NCBI GenBank assembly: GCA_017561715.1
Contig: JAFZBN010000015.1
Location: forward strand, 62,001-126,000
Source of the DNA: Clostridiales bacterium
Lineage (GTDB): Bacteria > Bacillota > Clostridia > Saccharofermentanales > Saccharofermentanaceae
Length of the DNA: 64,000 bases
Reading direction: 5' to 3'
This document shows, piece after piece, positions 53,822 through 62,570 of this stretch. The notes under the pieces are model-generated. The model saw only the letters and a program-made list of their open reading frames with translations. It had not been told where the DNA came from and ran no database searches. Numbering within the stretch: the stretch's first letter is position 1; each line of letters opens with the position of its first letter. The position numbers were made by a program, and so were the translations under genes.

Positions 53822-56800
53822 TTCCGTACTGGGATTTCTGTTCTTCCGACAGTTCCAGTCGACCGATGATCTTATACGCCTTATCCATAAGATCGGAAAG
53901 CGTATAGTGCTTGAAGTATCCGACATGGATCTCCTTGGTGGACTTATACGAGAACGCCATGAAACGGTCTGTCGGCGCGTGATATCCCAGGGAATTCCAT
54001 ACGACTGCCAGTTCGACCCATGTGTTCGTATCCACGATATCCGTGACCTCACCTGTCTGAATATAAATCAGACCCTGGTCCTCATAGTACTTAAACTCAG
54101 CAGCGACCATCGAATTATAGTAGGCCTCCACCTCGGTTTTCCCGAGGAACTGTCCTTTCTCGGCATCGTATCGGTAAAGAGAACCGTCATCAAAGACAAC
54201 AAGGATCTGTTCGTCTTTTTTGCCTTCTCTGTAGAAAGTGGCGCCGATCGCGGAAAGACCGTTGCACTCAAGTTTCATCTCCTGTCTTCCTTTTGAATTG
54301 AAGATGAGAACACGGCTTTTGTCTGTCAGGATCCACCTCTCTCCTTTGGTATCGTGTTCGATCACTTCGGTACCTGTCCAGTTCTTCGGAAGGTCGATTT
54401 CGGTGTAATCCTCATTTGCCACGTCGAAGATATAGTCACCTTCCTCCGTGGAATAATAGATCGCTTTAAACTCCGGATAGTATCGGGGAGCTCTTAACGG
54501 GAATGCCGTTGTGTCCGGCATATCGAAATCTTCGTCTTTTCCGGAGTCAAGATCACGGATCACAAGCCTTTCCGTCCTCGTCTCCTTATCTTTCGCAATA
54601 TAGGTCAGATAACCGTCCGTCATACTGCCGATCTTAGAAAGGCCGATATAGAAATCTCCAAGTTCGAGCTCATCTACCTGTTCTCCATCTTCCATGGAGA
54701 TCACGTCAACTACATATTTGTTATCTGATGATTGTCTGGAAACATAGAGTTCATCTTGGTAGATTCCAAGTATCTGAGCACCGGCAAATCCGATCGACGG
54801 AAGTTCGACATCAAATATCAGTTCCGTTTCGTTTGCATCATAGGCTACCAAACGAGTCGTCTGACTCTCATTTACCAATGTAGATATAACGAGATAATCG
54901 TCATCAAGATATCTGTCATCAATATTTGTCAAAACCACATCCTGGTCGATCTCTTTCCAATCAGTGTCCGAAACATATGCAGCGTAATAGATCACCTCAT
55001 TGGAAAGATCCTGTTTTACGTAGATACCACCGCCGATCACCACATGATTGATGTTGTTTACGAGCTCATAGGTCAACGATGTAGTGTTGGTGCTTATGCT
55101 GTCCACGGTACTTCCCAGTGCTCCGGACTGCGTGATGAATATCAGGTTTCCGTCCCCGTCACTGTCGTCAATATCGACCACGACCTCATTGACCATATAC
55201 GAACCGAGAACTTCGCCGGTATCTGCGGAATAGATCTCGATCACGTCACCGGTCGCATAGGCTACCGCATTTCTGGACGGAAGGTTTAGCAGTTCGCTGA
55301 AAGAAAGATAGATATTGTACGAAAACTCCTTCGACCACTTCACAGTCATCGTATTCGTATCCACACAGGTTACGACATCCATATGCGGCTGAACGATGGT
55401 CGGCATATTTCGGAACATATTGTCCGAAGAAAAATAATCATATTCCGCAAAAACGATCGTATCGTTATCGATCCACACCAGATCACGGATATCCGGATCG
55501 CTGATCTCAGCACTTTTGGCTGATCGATCCGCAAAAGAAAATACACCTACAGAAGGCGAAGTAGAATTCATGTTAAAAGCGACCTTCGTCGCATCCGGAG
55601 AAAGAACAAAACCGTAATACATCGCGATCTGATCACCTATGAGATACGGCAGTTCATATTCTTCCAGAAGGGTACCTTCCGAGGAAGTAATATGGTAGAT
55701 CTGATTCAACGAAGACGGCACAAAGATGGATTTCTTATCCTCAGAAATCATCGGTCCTTGAAGATCTATGCTTCCTCCCGTCGGCAAAGAGAACTCCCAT
55801 AACACTTTGGACTTATCTATGTTGCACAGATAAAGAGCTTCATTTGTAGTGATCAAGAGTTTGTTTTCCTCGATATAATCAAGAGAGTATATCGTCTGCC
55901 CGGGGAATTGTTTTTCAAAAACAGCTTCGTGATTCTCCGTATCCCAGGTAGTAACCTTCTGGGTCGATTCAGAAACGGTAAATGTTTCTTTTTCCGGAGA
56001 AAGTGCCATGTACGTGATACTGGTCGATGTCTGATAGTTCCACACAGCGTGAATACTGTTTCCGGCAAGCGGCTGGTAGGCAAGGGTGGAATCCGTTAAA
56101 GCGCGGATCGCTTCCGATGTGATCGGACGGTCATCACCGTCAGACGGAAGCGCGGCAAGAGCCAGCTGGATCGCTTCAATACGCTTTTCTTCCGACAGAA
56201 GTTTTTCTGATTCATATGCCAGATACTTGGACTGATTTCGGAGCGACTCCTGATAGTTCTTCTGGATCTTCATCCGGCTCCAGATCAGGAAAGCGGAGAA
56301 GCCGAGAGCCAGTGTCGCCAGAATAGCACCAAGGGCCGTTATCCTCTGCATCTGATAAGCACGTCTTCTGTTCATCAGCTCATCATAAGAGCACCCGATC
56401 AGAGCCGCGGCCAGTCTGGGAAGTTCGTCCTTATCCGCTTTTCGGAAAGACTGGCGGTAGTCGCAGCATAATGGTTCCTTATCACGAAGATAGGTCGAAG
56501 TGGTCAGGTCCGGATTGACGATCTGCACTTCTTCTTTCAGAAGCTCTTCAGGAAGCACCTCATAAGGCTCGCCCTCGGCAAGGACAGCCAGGATGTGGTC
56601 TCTGGAATGAGATTTCAGAAACAGCTCGATCTCGCGCTTGACCCATGTGGATTCACAGGTGCTTTTCGAGCAGATAACGATCAGATAGTCGGAATTCAAA
56701 AGAGCATGAGAGATCGTATCGGTAAGATCGCTCGTGATCGGAAGTTCGTCTTTATCACGGAAGATACGCTGGATGCGCTTGATGCCTGTCTTTTTCCTGA

Positions 56801-56909
56801 TCTTCGCGGGAATATGGAAATGTTCGAGTTTGGAATGAATGTGCTCCGCGACTTTGATATCCAGCGGCGCATGTCTGTATGAAATGAAAGCGTTATAATG
56901 ATCGATCAT
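53814..56909 (-). CDS. TIR domain - transmembrane - beta-propeller protein
   Basis: 1031-residue protein. Residues 1-145 are a TIR domain: YNAFISYRHAPLD, FRDKDELP, YLIVICSKSTCESTWVKREIELFL. The Glu in KREIELF sits where NADase TIR proteins keep the catalytic Glu. A TM helix is at about 188-212 (ALGAILATLALGFSAFLIW). Then a helical segment and about 750 residues of WD40/quinoprotein-like repeats (VTTWDTENHEAVFEK, LYLCNIDKSKVLWEFSL, LYRYDAEKGQFLGKTE). A membrane-anchored sensor with a TIR effector is inferred. It is a single-gene unit. Confidence 0.85.
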   Translation of the reverse strand: MIDHYNAFISYRHAPLDIKVAEHIHSKLEHFHIPAKIRKKTGIKRIQRIFRDKDELPITSDLTDTISHALLNSDYLIVICSKSTCESTWVKREIELFLKSHSRDHILAVLAEGEPYEVLPEELLKEEVQIVNPDLTTSTYLRDKEPLCCDYRQSFRKADKDELPRLAAALIGCSYDELMNRRRAYQMQRITALGAILATLALGFSAFLIWSRMKIQKNYQESLRNQSKYLAYESEKLLSEEKRIEAIQLALAALPSDGDDRPITSEAIRALTDSTLAYQPLAGNSIHAVWNYQTSTSITYMALSPEKETFTVSESTQKVTTWDTENHEAVFEKQFPGQTIYSLDYIEENKLLITTNEALYLCNIDKSKVLWEFSLPTGGSIDLQGPMISEDKKSIFVPSSLNQIYHITSSEGTLLEEYELPYLIGDQIAMYYGFVLSPDATKVAFNMNSTSPSVGVFSFADRSAKSAEISDPDIRDLVWIDNDTIVFAEYDYFSSDNMFRNMPTIVQPHMDVVTCVDTNTMTVKWSKEFSYNIYLSFSELLNLPSRNAVAYATGDVIEIYSADTGEVLGSYMVNEVVVDIDDSDGDGNLIFITQSGALGSTVDSISTNTTSLTYELVNNINHVVIGGGIYVKQDLSNEVIYYAAYVSDTDWKEIDQDVVLTNIDDRYLDDDYLVISTLVNESQTTRLVAYDANETELIFDVELPSIGFAGAQILGIYQDELYVSRQSSDNKYVVDVISMEDGEQVDELELGDFYIGLSKIGSMTDGYLTYIAKDKETRTERLVIRDLDSGKDEDFDMPDTTAFPLRAPRYYPEFKAIYYSTEEGDYIFDVANEDYTEIDLPKNWTGTEVIEHDTKGERWILTDKSRVLIFNSKGRQEMKLECNGLSAIGATFYREGKKDEQILVVFDDGSLYRYDAEKGQFLGKTEVEAYYNSMVAAEFKYYEDQGLIYIQTGEVTDIVDTNTWVELAVVWNSLGYHAPTDRFMAFSYKSTKEIHVGYFKHYTLSDLMDKAYKIIGRLELSEEQKSQYGIS

Positions 56910-56964
56910 GCTGTACTATTATCTCCTATATAGAATCCCCAAAGCATATTTTACATGAAAAATG

Positions 56965-56998
56965 AAAAAACAAAAAGGCTGCCTCGAAAGGCAGCCTT
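56965..56998 (-). terminator. Terminator of the anchor protein gene
   Basis: 10-bp stem AAGGCTGCCT / AGGCAGCCTT with CGAA loop, followed on the minus strand by TTTTTGTTTTTTC. It lies 20 bases after the stop codon. Confidence 0.85.
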
Positions 56999-57017
56999 CA
57001 TGCTTGATGCTATTCAA

Positions 57018-59093
57018 TTACTCTTCGTCTTCTTCTTTCTTCTTAACGACCATCGTAAAGGATGCCGCGGAAGCTACGAGGAAGAACAGACCGGCGAACA
57101 TCTTCAGATTATTTCCTGTATCACCTGTCTTCGGTACACGGGTTACACCGAGAACTTCGCCCTCATCCGGAGGTGTGGTCGGCACCGGTGTAGAAGTTAC
57201 TTCCGGAACCGGATCCTGTACTTCTGGTACTTCCGTAGGAACAGGTGTCGGTGTTCCTTCTTCTTCGTACGAATCTTCGATCGGAGGAATCGTAGGTGTC
57301 GGTGTTACTGTTTCCTCAAACGGATCCTCGATCGGCGGGATCGTCGGAGTAGGTGTATCCGTAGGTGTAGGTGTCACTGTCTCCTCGAACGGATCCTCTA
57401 TCGGCGGAATCGTCGGCGTAGGCGTTGCCGTTGGAACAGGCGTCGCTGTCGGCGATGGTATCGGCGTCGCTGTCGGCATCGGAGTTGCTGTCGGGATCGG
57501 AGTTGCCGTCGGCAGCGGTGTCGGCGAAGGCGTTGGTGTATTTGTCGGTGTAGGTGTTGCCGTTGGCGTACTCGTCGGAGTCGGAGTATTTGTCGGTGTC
57601 GGCGTGTTCGTAGGTGTCGGCGTATTGGTCGGCGTCGGTGTGTTTGTAGGAGTCGGCGTCGGCGTATTCGTCGGTGTTGGTGTATTTGTCGGTGTTGGTG
57701 TATTTGTCGGTGTTGGTGTGTTCGTCGGCGTAGGCGTCGGTGTGTTTGTCGGCGTCGGAGTTGCTGTCGGAACAGGTGTTGCCGTTGGCGACGGGATCGG
57801 AGTTGCAGTCGGGATCGGTGTCGCTGTCGGGATAGGTGTAGCCGTCGGCATAGGTGTCGGCGTGTTAGTCGGTGTAGGGGTAGCCGTCGGAGTACTTGTC
57901 GGCGTCGGAGTAGCCGTAGGTGTAGCTGTCGGCGTAGGTGTGTCCGTCGGAACCGGAGTAGCTGTGGGTGTAGCTGTCGGTGTCGGCGTATCTGTAGGAA
58001 CCGGCGTATTTGTCGGTGTAGGCGTCGGTGTGTTTGTCGGAGTCGGTGTAGGTGTAGCCGTCGGTTCCGGAGTCGGTGTAGGCGTCGGAGTCGGTGTCGG
58101 ATACTTTACACTGTTGGATACTGTGTGGAACTCAGAAGTTGTGAAGATGGATGCGCAGATGATCGCACCGTTGGAGTTACCACCGAGTTTCTGGATGTAC
58201 GCGTTCGGAGCAAGAACCGCACCGTGAACGGCCAGGTTGTCCGGCATGTAGATGCTCTTTGCCTCGGCAAAGTTCCATACAACATGTCTGTCACGATCGT
58301 CACCACCGTCGTTCGGTGTGCTTGCGCTGTTGAAAGAACCGTACATCAGCTGCGGGAAGTAGTTAACGGAATCACCGCGAACGTTGATGATCGTATTTAC
58401 ACCCTCAGGAATATAAAGCTTATTCGTACCTGCAGGAAGGTTGAAAACAAGTACATCAGTTTCTGCGTTAAAGCCTGCCGGAACAGAAGCTTCTACTTCT
58501 GTCCATCCGCCGCCGCCCTGTGTTCTCAGAGTCGCGTTGGAAGACTTCTGGGCAAGCTCGTTACCGGAGTTTGCGCGAGCGACCATAGCGGCCTTTCTTT
58601 CACCGAAGTTAGCGGAAACGCCTTCTACGAGGTGATAAGACTCAGAACTGAAAGAGTAATTATTTCCGTGGATATTGGAAGCCGAAGATACTTCAAGGTT
58701 ACCGCGGAGAGTATTGAGCTGGTCAAAGTTGAGCTGACCTGCTACTGCGAGCTGCGGTAAACCTTTTTCGCCGGGAGCCGCGTTGCTGCCTGCGAAAGAA
58801 TACTGGCCCTGGAACTTGGCATCTCCGCCGATCGCGAAAGCACCGGTCGAGTGGTGACCTTCACCATTACCGATCTCGAAGTTGCCGAAGCAATAAAGTG
58901 CGTAGTTAAACGGGTTATCCGGATTTACTACTGATGTGTTGCCATTAGAGAGGTGATTAGTAGCCGTGCCGCCCGGGAGTGCTGCGATACCCTGTGCGCC
59001 TAAGAAAGCGATTACCAGAGTGGTCGACAACGTCCTGATCCAGCGGCCGAAACGGTGGCCGGCCGATACCTGATGCGTGTTATCTTCTGTCAT
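57018..59093 (-). CDS. Choice-of-anchor A family wall protein with Thr-Pro repeats and LPxTG-like signal
   Basis: About 691-residue secreted surface protein. The start is the ATG at 59093, set by GGAGGG at 5-base spacing. The signal peptide ([18 protein letters not shown]) is followed by a choice-of-anchor A domain of about 300 residues with [35 protein letters not shown]-like and [13 protein letters not shown] Thr-Pro-rich stalk of about 290 residues comes next, and three copies of an [10 protein letters not shown] motif. The C-terminus has [11 protein letters not shown], a TM helix and KKKEEDEE, a sortase-type sorting signal (VPKTG in place of LPxTG). No sortase is in the window. Confidence 0.88.
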   Translation of the reverse strand: MTEDNTHQVSAGHRFGRWIRTLSTTLVIAFLGAQGIAALPGGTATNHLSNGNTSVVNPDNPFNYALYCFGNFEIGNGEGHHSTGAFAIGGDAKFQGQYSFAGSNAAPGEKGLPQLAVAGQLNFDQLNTLRGNLEVSSASNIHGNNYSFSSESYHLVEGVSANFGERKAAMVARANSGNELAQKSSNATLRTQGGGGWTEVEASVPAGFNAETDVLVFNLPAGTNKLYIPEGVNTIINVRGDSVNYFPQLMYGSFNSASTPNDGGDDRDRHVVWNFAEAKSIYMPDNLAVHGAVLAPNAYIQKLGGNSNGAIICASIFTTSEFHTVSNSVKYPTPTPTPTPTPEPTATPTPTPTNTPTPTPTNTPVPTDTPTPTATPTATPVPTDTPTPTATPTATPTPTSTPTATPTPTNTPTPMPTATPIPTATPIPTATPIPSPTATPVPTATPTPTNTPTPTPTNTPTPTNTPTPTNTPTPTNTPTPTPTNTPTPTNTPTPTNTPTPTNTPTPTSTPTATPTPTNTPTPSPTPLPTATPIPTATPMPTATPIPSPTATPVPTATPTPTIPPIEDPFEETVTPTPTDTPTPTIPPIEDPFEETVTPTPTIPPIEDSYEEEGTPTPVPTEVPEVQDPVPEVTSTPVPTTPPDEGEVLGVTRVPKTGDTGNNLKMFAGLFFLVASAASFTMVVKKKEEDEE
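57237..58098 (-). repeat. Thr-Pro coding repeat tract
   Basis: About 860 bases of short tandem units coding for [29 protein letters not shown] and similar, all in frame. The DNA shows repeated GTCGG(T/C)GT(A/G)-type runs that also leave the other frames open. It forms the extended stalk of the anchor A protein. Slippage or recombination could change its length. Confidence 0.9.
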
Positions 59094-59240
59094 TTTAACC
59101 CTCCATACGGTTCCCAAACCATATTATATGTATAGAAATACAAACTCAACCTCCTCTATCCTAATATATTAAGAAAAATTGCTCAACCGATTTCGATTGT
59201 GCAATGTGCACAAATCTTCACAATTTGTACACAATTCGAA

Positions 59241-59268
59241 AAAAGGATCGTAACATTTGTTACGATCC
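59241..59268 (-). terminator. Terminator of the zinc-ribbon gene
   Basis: GGATCGTAAC / GTTACGATCC stem with ATTT loop and a T run on the minus strand, 36 bases after the gene stop. Confidence 0.8.
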
Positions 59269-59304
59269 TCTTCACATATATCAAACGATATTTGACTGAT
59301 TGGA

Positions 59305-60405
59305 TCAGTGCATGAGCGAGTTGATCAAAACGATCAACAGGATACCGAGAGCGATCGCGGCAAGCACTCTCCAAACGGATACAGGAGCGTGTCCGCCGAC
59401 CTTTCCGGTCTGACCGTTTACTACGAACTGATATACCTTCTCATTGTACTTAAACGAAGAGATCCAGACAGGAACCAGAATATACTTGTAAGTAATATTG
59501 CTGTACAGTGTGGAGAATCGGAGAGAATCAACTCTGTCACATCTCCAGTTTCTGCGGATATACTGATCCATATGTGAACGCAGCTGCTTCTTGATGGATT
59601 CCTGAGCAATTCCCCAGCCTTCCTTAAGACCGATGGAATAACGCTCGGCAATAAAGCCGGCTACTACTTGCGGAGAATAAGGAATAAGTTTCGAGAAATC
59701 GAACGGTTCACATTTCTTCACAACTGAATTCTCGTTTCTCTTGGAGGCCATGACCGTCTCATCGTCGATGAATTCCTGATATACACCGCTTACCGGACGC
59801 CATGTCGTCTCGGTAACATATGTGTCGCCTCTCTTTACGCGGCGGTCGTAACCGGCTCTCGCGGAGAAGTTCGATGTCGTCTGCGCATCGTATGTCCAAT
59901 ACGGGAGATAAACACCCTGGAAGGATTCCGGACGAGCGCTCTTCTTCGCTTTGGAAGGAGTAAAGATCTTGCCCTTGATCCAGGAAGTAAATCTTTCGCC
60001 GGCCTTCTCTTTTGAAACGGCAAACGGACAAACAGCACCCGGAGCCATAGAGTCGCTTGAAGCGGCAGGCATAACGCTTGTGGATCCGCAGAACGGACAA
60101 ACAGCAGCTGTCTCCAGTGCGTCGTAGATCGTCTCGGCACCACACTGCTTACATACAACAGATTTCTTCTGTGCCCCCCATTCGAAACTTGCAGTCTGTG
60201 TCGCCGACTCAAAATCCAGTTCTACGATCGCGTTGTCGGATTCCGGCTTCGGAAGTTCAGCCTTGTATCCGCAGAACTCACAAAGCATTCCGCCGGATTC
60301 CGGATCGAAAACGACCGTAGCGCCGCAATTCGGACACTTTTTATTGGTAACGTCCTCGGTTATCTCATTTTGGATCTGTACACCCTGCTCATCAAAATCT
60401 GCCAT
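59305..60405 (-). CDS. Zinc-ribbon membrane protein of unknown function
   Basis: 366 residues. The first two zinc ribbons are visible: CPNCGATVVFDPES with CEFCGYKAEL (about residues 24-48), and CKQCGAETIYDAL with CPFCGSTSV (about 85-110). The middle has ARPESFQGVYLPYWTYDAQT and a beta-rich region. The C-terminus has SVWRVLAAIALGILLIVLINSLMH, a TM helix. It resembles TFIIB-type zinc-ribbon proteins that precede PspA or membrane-stress genes in other genomes, but no such neighbour is present. Role unknown. Confidence 0.8.
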   Translation of the reverse strand: MADFDEQGVQIQNEITEDVTNKKCPNCGATVVFDPESGGMLCEFCGYKAELPKPESDNAIVELDFESATQTASFEWGAQKKSVVCKQCGAETIYDALETAAVCPFCGSTSVMPAASSDSMAPGAVCPFAVSKEKAGERFTSWIKGKIFTPSKAKKSARPESFQGVYLPYWTYDAQTTSNFSARAGYDRRVKRGDTYVTETTWRPVSGVYQEFIDDETVMASKRNENSVVKKCEPFDFSKLIPYSPQVVAGFIAERYSIGLKEGWGIAQESIKKQLRSHMDQYIRRNWRCDRVDSLRFSTLYSNITYKYILVPVWISSFKYNEKVYQFVVNGQTGKVGGHAPVSVWRVLAAIALGILLIVLINSLMH

Positions 60406-60443
60406 AGAAACCTCCCTATTTCCAATAAAGATATATATAGATA

Positions 60444-62570
60444 TTAGACTTGTACATAAACTATAGCGGAAAGAGGTCTTACCTCAACTTTTCCCTGCTG
60501 TGTCGAAGAGAGAACGCATTTCGTCTCTCCGCTTCCCGAAAAGACATCCGGTATATGTTCCGTAGAAACAACATTGGAATCTTCATCCAGTCGGACCGAC
60601 AATCTCATTTTATCACTTCGGTTCATAATGCACAAAATTTTCTTAGGGCCTTCGCACACCTTGCCGAAATGGTCTTTCCCCTGCTCGTCCAAAATTCTGC
60701 CGAAGATCAGGTCGTCACCGTCCGCATGGATCATTTCAACATCTCCGCATCTTAGTACTTCATACTTTCTTCGAAGTTCGCTGAGATTTCGGAAAGCGGA
60801 AAGCATATCTTTCTGCCATTCGCTTTCCTTTTCCCACGGGTACGTTCTGCGGTTGAACGGGTCACGGAAACCATCCATACCGATCTCATCTCCATAGTAG
60901 GTACAAGGACAGCCCGGATATACCATCTGAAGCGCGAACGCCATCTTCATCAAGGCAGCGCCTCTGTTCTTCATATGCTTGGTCAGCTGGATCTTTTTCT
61001 GCTCTTCACGAGATCCCGGATCCGGCGGACCTGCCAGCATCGTGATCGCTCGTGGTACGTCGTGGCTGGAGATCAGGTTCATCATGCAGTAGAACATCTG
61101 ATCCGGCAGGTTCTCCCTGTATTTTTCCATCGTCAGGCTCCACGTCCTCGCGGAAGTATCGCCCCGGAGAAATGAGAGCAAGGCTTCACGGAACGGATAT
61201 CCCATGACTGTGTCATGCGTCCGTCCAAACGCGAAATCACGGTAACTGCCGTAACTGATCTTTGTCGTGACTTCTTCCCAGACTTCGCCGAGGACGAGTC
61301 CGTCGCCCGAAGATGCCTTCTTCACGCACGAGCGCATTTCGCGGAGGAAAGAATCCGGAAGCTCATCTGATACATCCAGACGGACACCGCTCGCGCCGCC
61401 TCGGATCCAGGACGCGACGACGCCTTCTGGTCCCAGGATATAATCGCGATAACTTAAGTCATCCTCTTTCGTGTTCGGAAGTTCCGGAAATCCCCACCAG
61501 GAATCGTAAACCACATTGCCGTTTTCATCTCTTCGGAAAGCATACCACGACGAGTAGTCGCTGTTTTTTCCTTCGGCAAAAGCACTATAGGCGCCCGGTG
61601 CTTCGTATCTTCCGTACTTATTGAAATACCTGCTGTCGGCCCCCGTGTGGCTGAACACGCCGTCCACGATATATCGGATCCCGCTTTCTTTCATAAGGCT
61701 CGAAAAGCACTTGTACCCTTCTTTTCCGCCGAGGATCGGATCCACGTTCAGATAGTCCGCCGTGTCATAACGGTGGTTGGATCTGGCTTCGCAGATCGGA
61801 TTCATATAGAGAACATCCACATTCAGTGATTGCAGGTAATCGACCTTTTCGGCGATGCCCTTAAGTGTGCCGCCATAAAAATCACAGGCCAGATAGCCCG
61901 TTTCCGGTTTTCCGTCAATGTCGACATCCTCATACCAGTCCTCATGGAAGATACGTTCCGGACGGTCCTTTCCCGTGCTTTCCATTTTCTCGAAACTGTA
62001 GTCAGATCCACGGGCAAAACGATCCGGGAAGATCTGGTACATCACGGCACCCTTCATCCAGTCAGGTGTGGTAAAACCTTCTTCATAGACTGTAATCTGA
62101 AAAGCGTGCGGATACTTTTCTTCGTCAACACCGACTTTCGGCGCGGAAAAAGCAAACTTTCCCTTTCCGTCATCACCGTCCCATGAGGCGACATAGTAAA
62201 GATAAGCTCTGTCTTCCTCGTGTTTCCGGTAAAGAAGCTCGTGATACTGTGGATCAACGATCGATTCGATATCCGAGTGCTTTCCGCGCAGACAGAACCA
62301 GTAAAAAAGCAGTCCCGGCTCGGCGGGCATGCGCAGACGGCATCCATACCGGTTCGGGACTGATTCGATCTTTTTGCAGCGAAGTTCATTGTATGACAGG
62401 CCATAAAGACCATATGCATAGCAAAGAACGATCTCATCGACAGAAACGGAAGCGTCTATGTAAAGATCAACATATCCGCCGGTCTTTTGCGCACCAAACG
62501 GGAAGCGGTACTCCGCAAGTCTCGAGCAATGCACCACGCAATCCGTATTCTTCGCGATGAGAGATGTCAT
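60444..62570 (-). CDS. GH13 alpha-amylase family (neopullulanase/maltogenic amylase-like)
   Basis: 708-residue cytoplasmic amylase-family protein without signal peptide. An N-terminal domain of about 150 residues (CBM34-like) precedes the barrel. The barrel has MKGAVMYQIFPDRFARG, VDVLYMNPICEARSNHRYD, the nucleophile Asp in GVRLDVSDEL, the acid/base Glu in VLGEVWEEV, and the transition-state pair in ISSHDVPRA. All appear present. It probably splits maltodextrin, cyclomaltodextrin or glycogen branches. The start overlaps the glgA stop (ATGA), linking it to glycogen metabolism. Confidence 0.92.
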   Translation of the reverse strand: MTSLIAKNTDCVVHCSRLAEYRFPFGAQKTGGYVDLYIDASVSVDEIVLCYAYGLYGLSYNELRCKKIESVPNRYGCRLRMPAEPGLLFYWFCLRGKHSDIESIVDPQYHELLYRKHEEDRAYLYYVASWDGDDGKGKFAFSAPKVGVDEEKYPHAFQITVYEEGFTTPDWMKGAVMYQIFPDRFARGSDYSFEKMESTGKDRPERIFHEDWYEDVDIDGKPETGYLACDFYGGTLKGIAEKVDYLQSLNVDVLYMNPICEARSNHRYDTADYLNVDPILGGKEGYKCFSSLMKESGIRYIVDGVFSHTGADSRYFNKYGRYEAPGAYSAFAEGKNSDYSSWYAFRRDENGNVVYDSWWGFPELPNTKEDDLSYRDYILGPEGVVASWIRGGASGVRLDVSDELPDSFLREMRSCVKKASSGDGLVLGEVWEEVTTKISYGSYRDFAFGRTHDTVMGYPFREALLSFLRGDTSARTWSLTMEKYRENLPDQMFYCMMNLISSHDVPRAITMLAGPPDPGSREEQKKIQLTKHMKNRGAALMKMAFALQMVYPGCPCTYYGDEIGMDGFRDPFNRRTYPWEKESEWQKDMLSAFRNLSELRRKYEVLRCGDVEMIHADGDDLIFGRILDEQGKDHFGKVCEGPKKILCIMNRSDKMRLSVRLDEDSNVVSTEHIPDVFSGSGETKCVLSSTQQGKVEVRPLSAIVYVQV

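Noticed and set aside
57237..58098. Possible CRISPR array because of short repeats
   Set aside because: The units are short, in frame and of variable length, with no unique spacers of constant size and no cas genes.
56955..58760. Long Arg/Cys-rich and Gly/Val-rich frames on the plus strand over the Thr-Pro tract
   Set aside because: They come from the short repeat units on the other strand; the minus frame has signal peptide, anchor domain and sorting signal.
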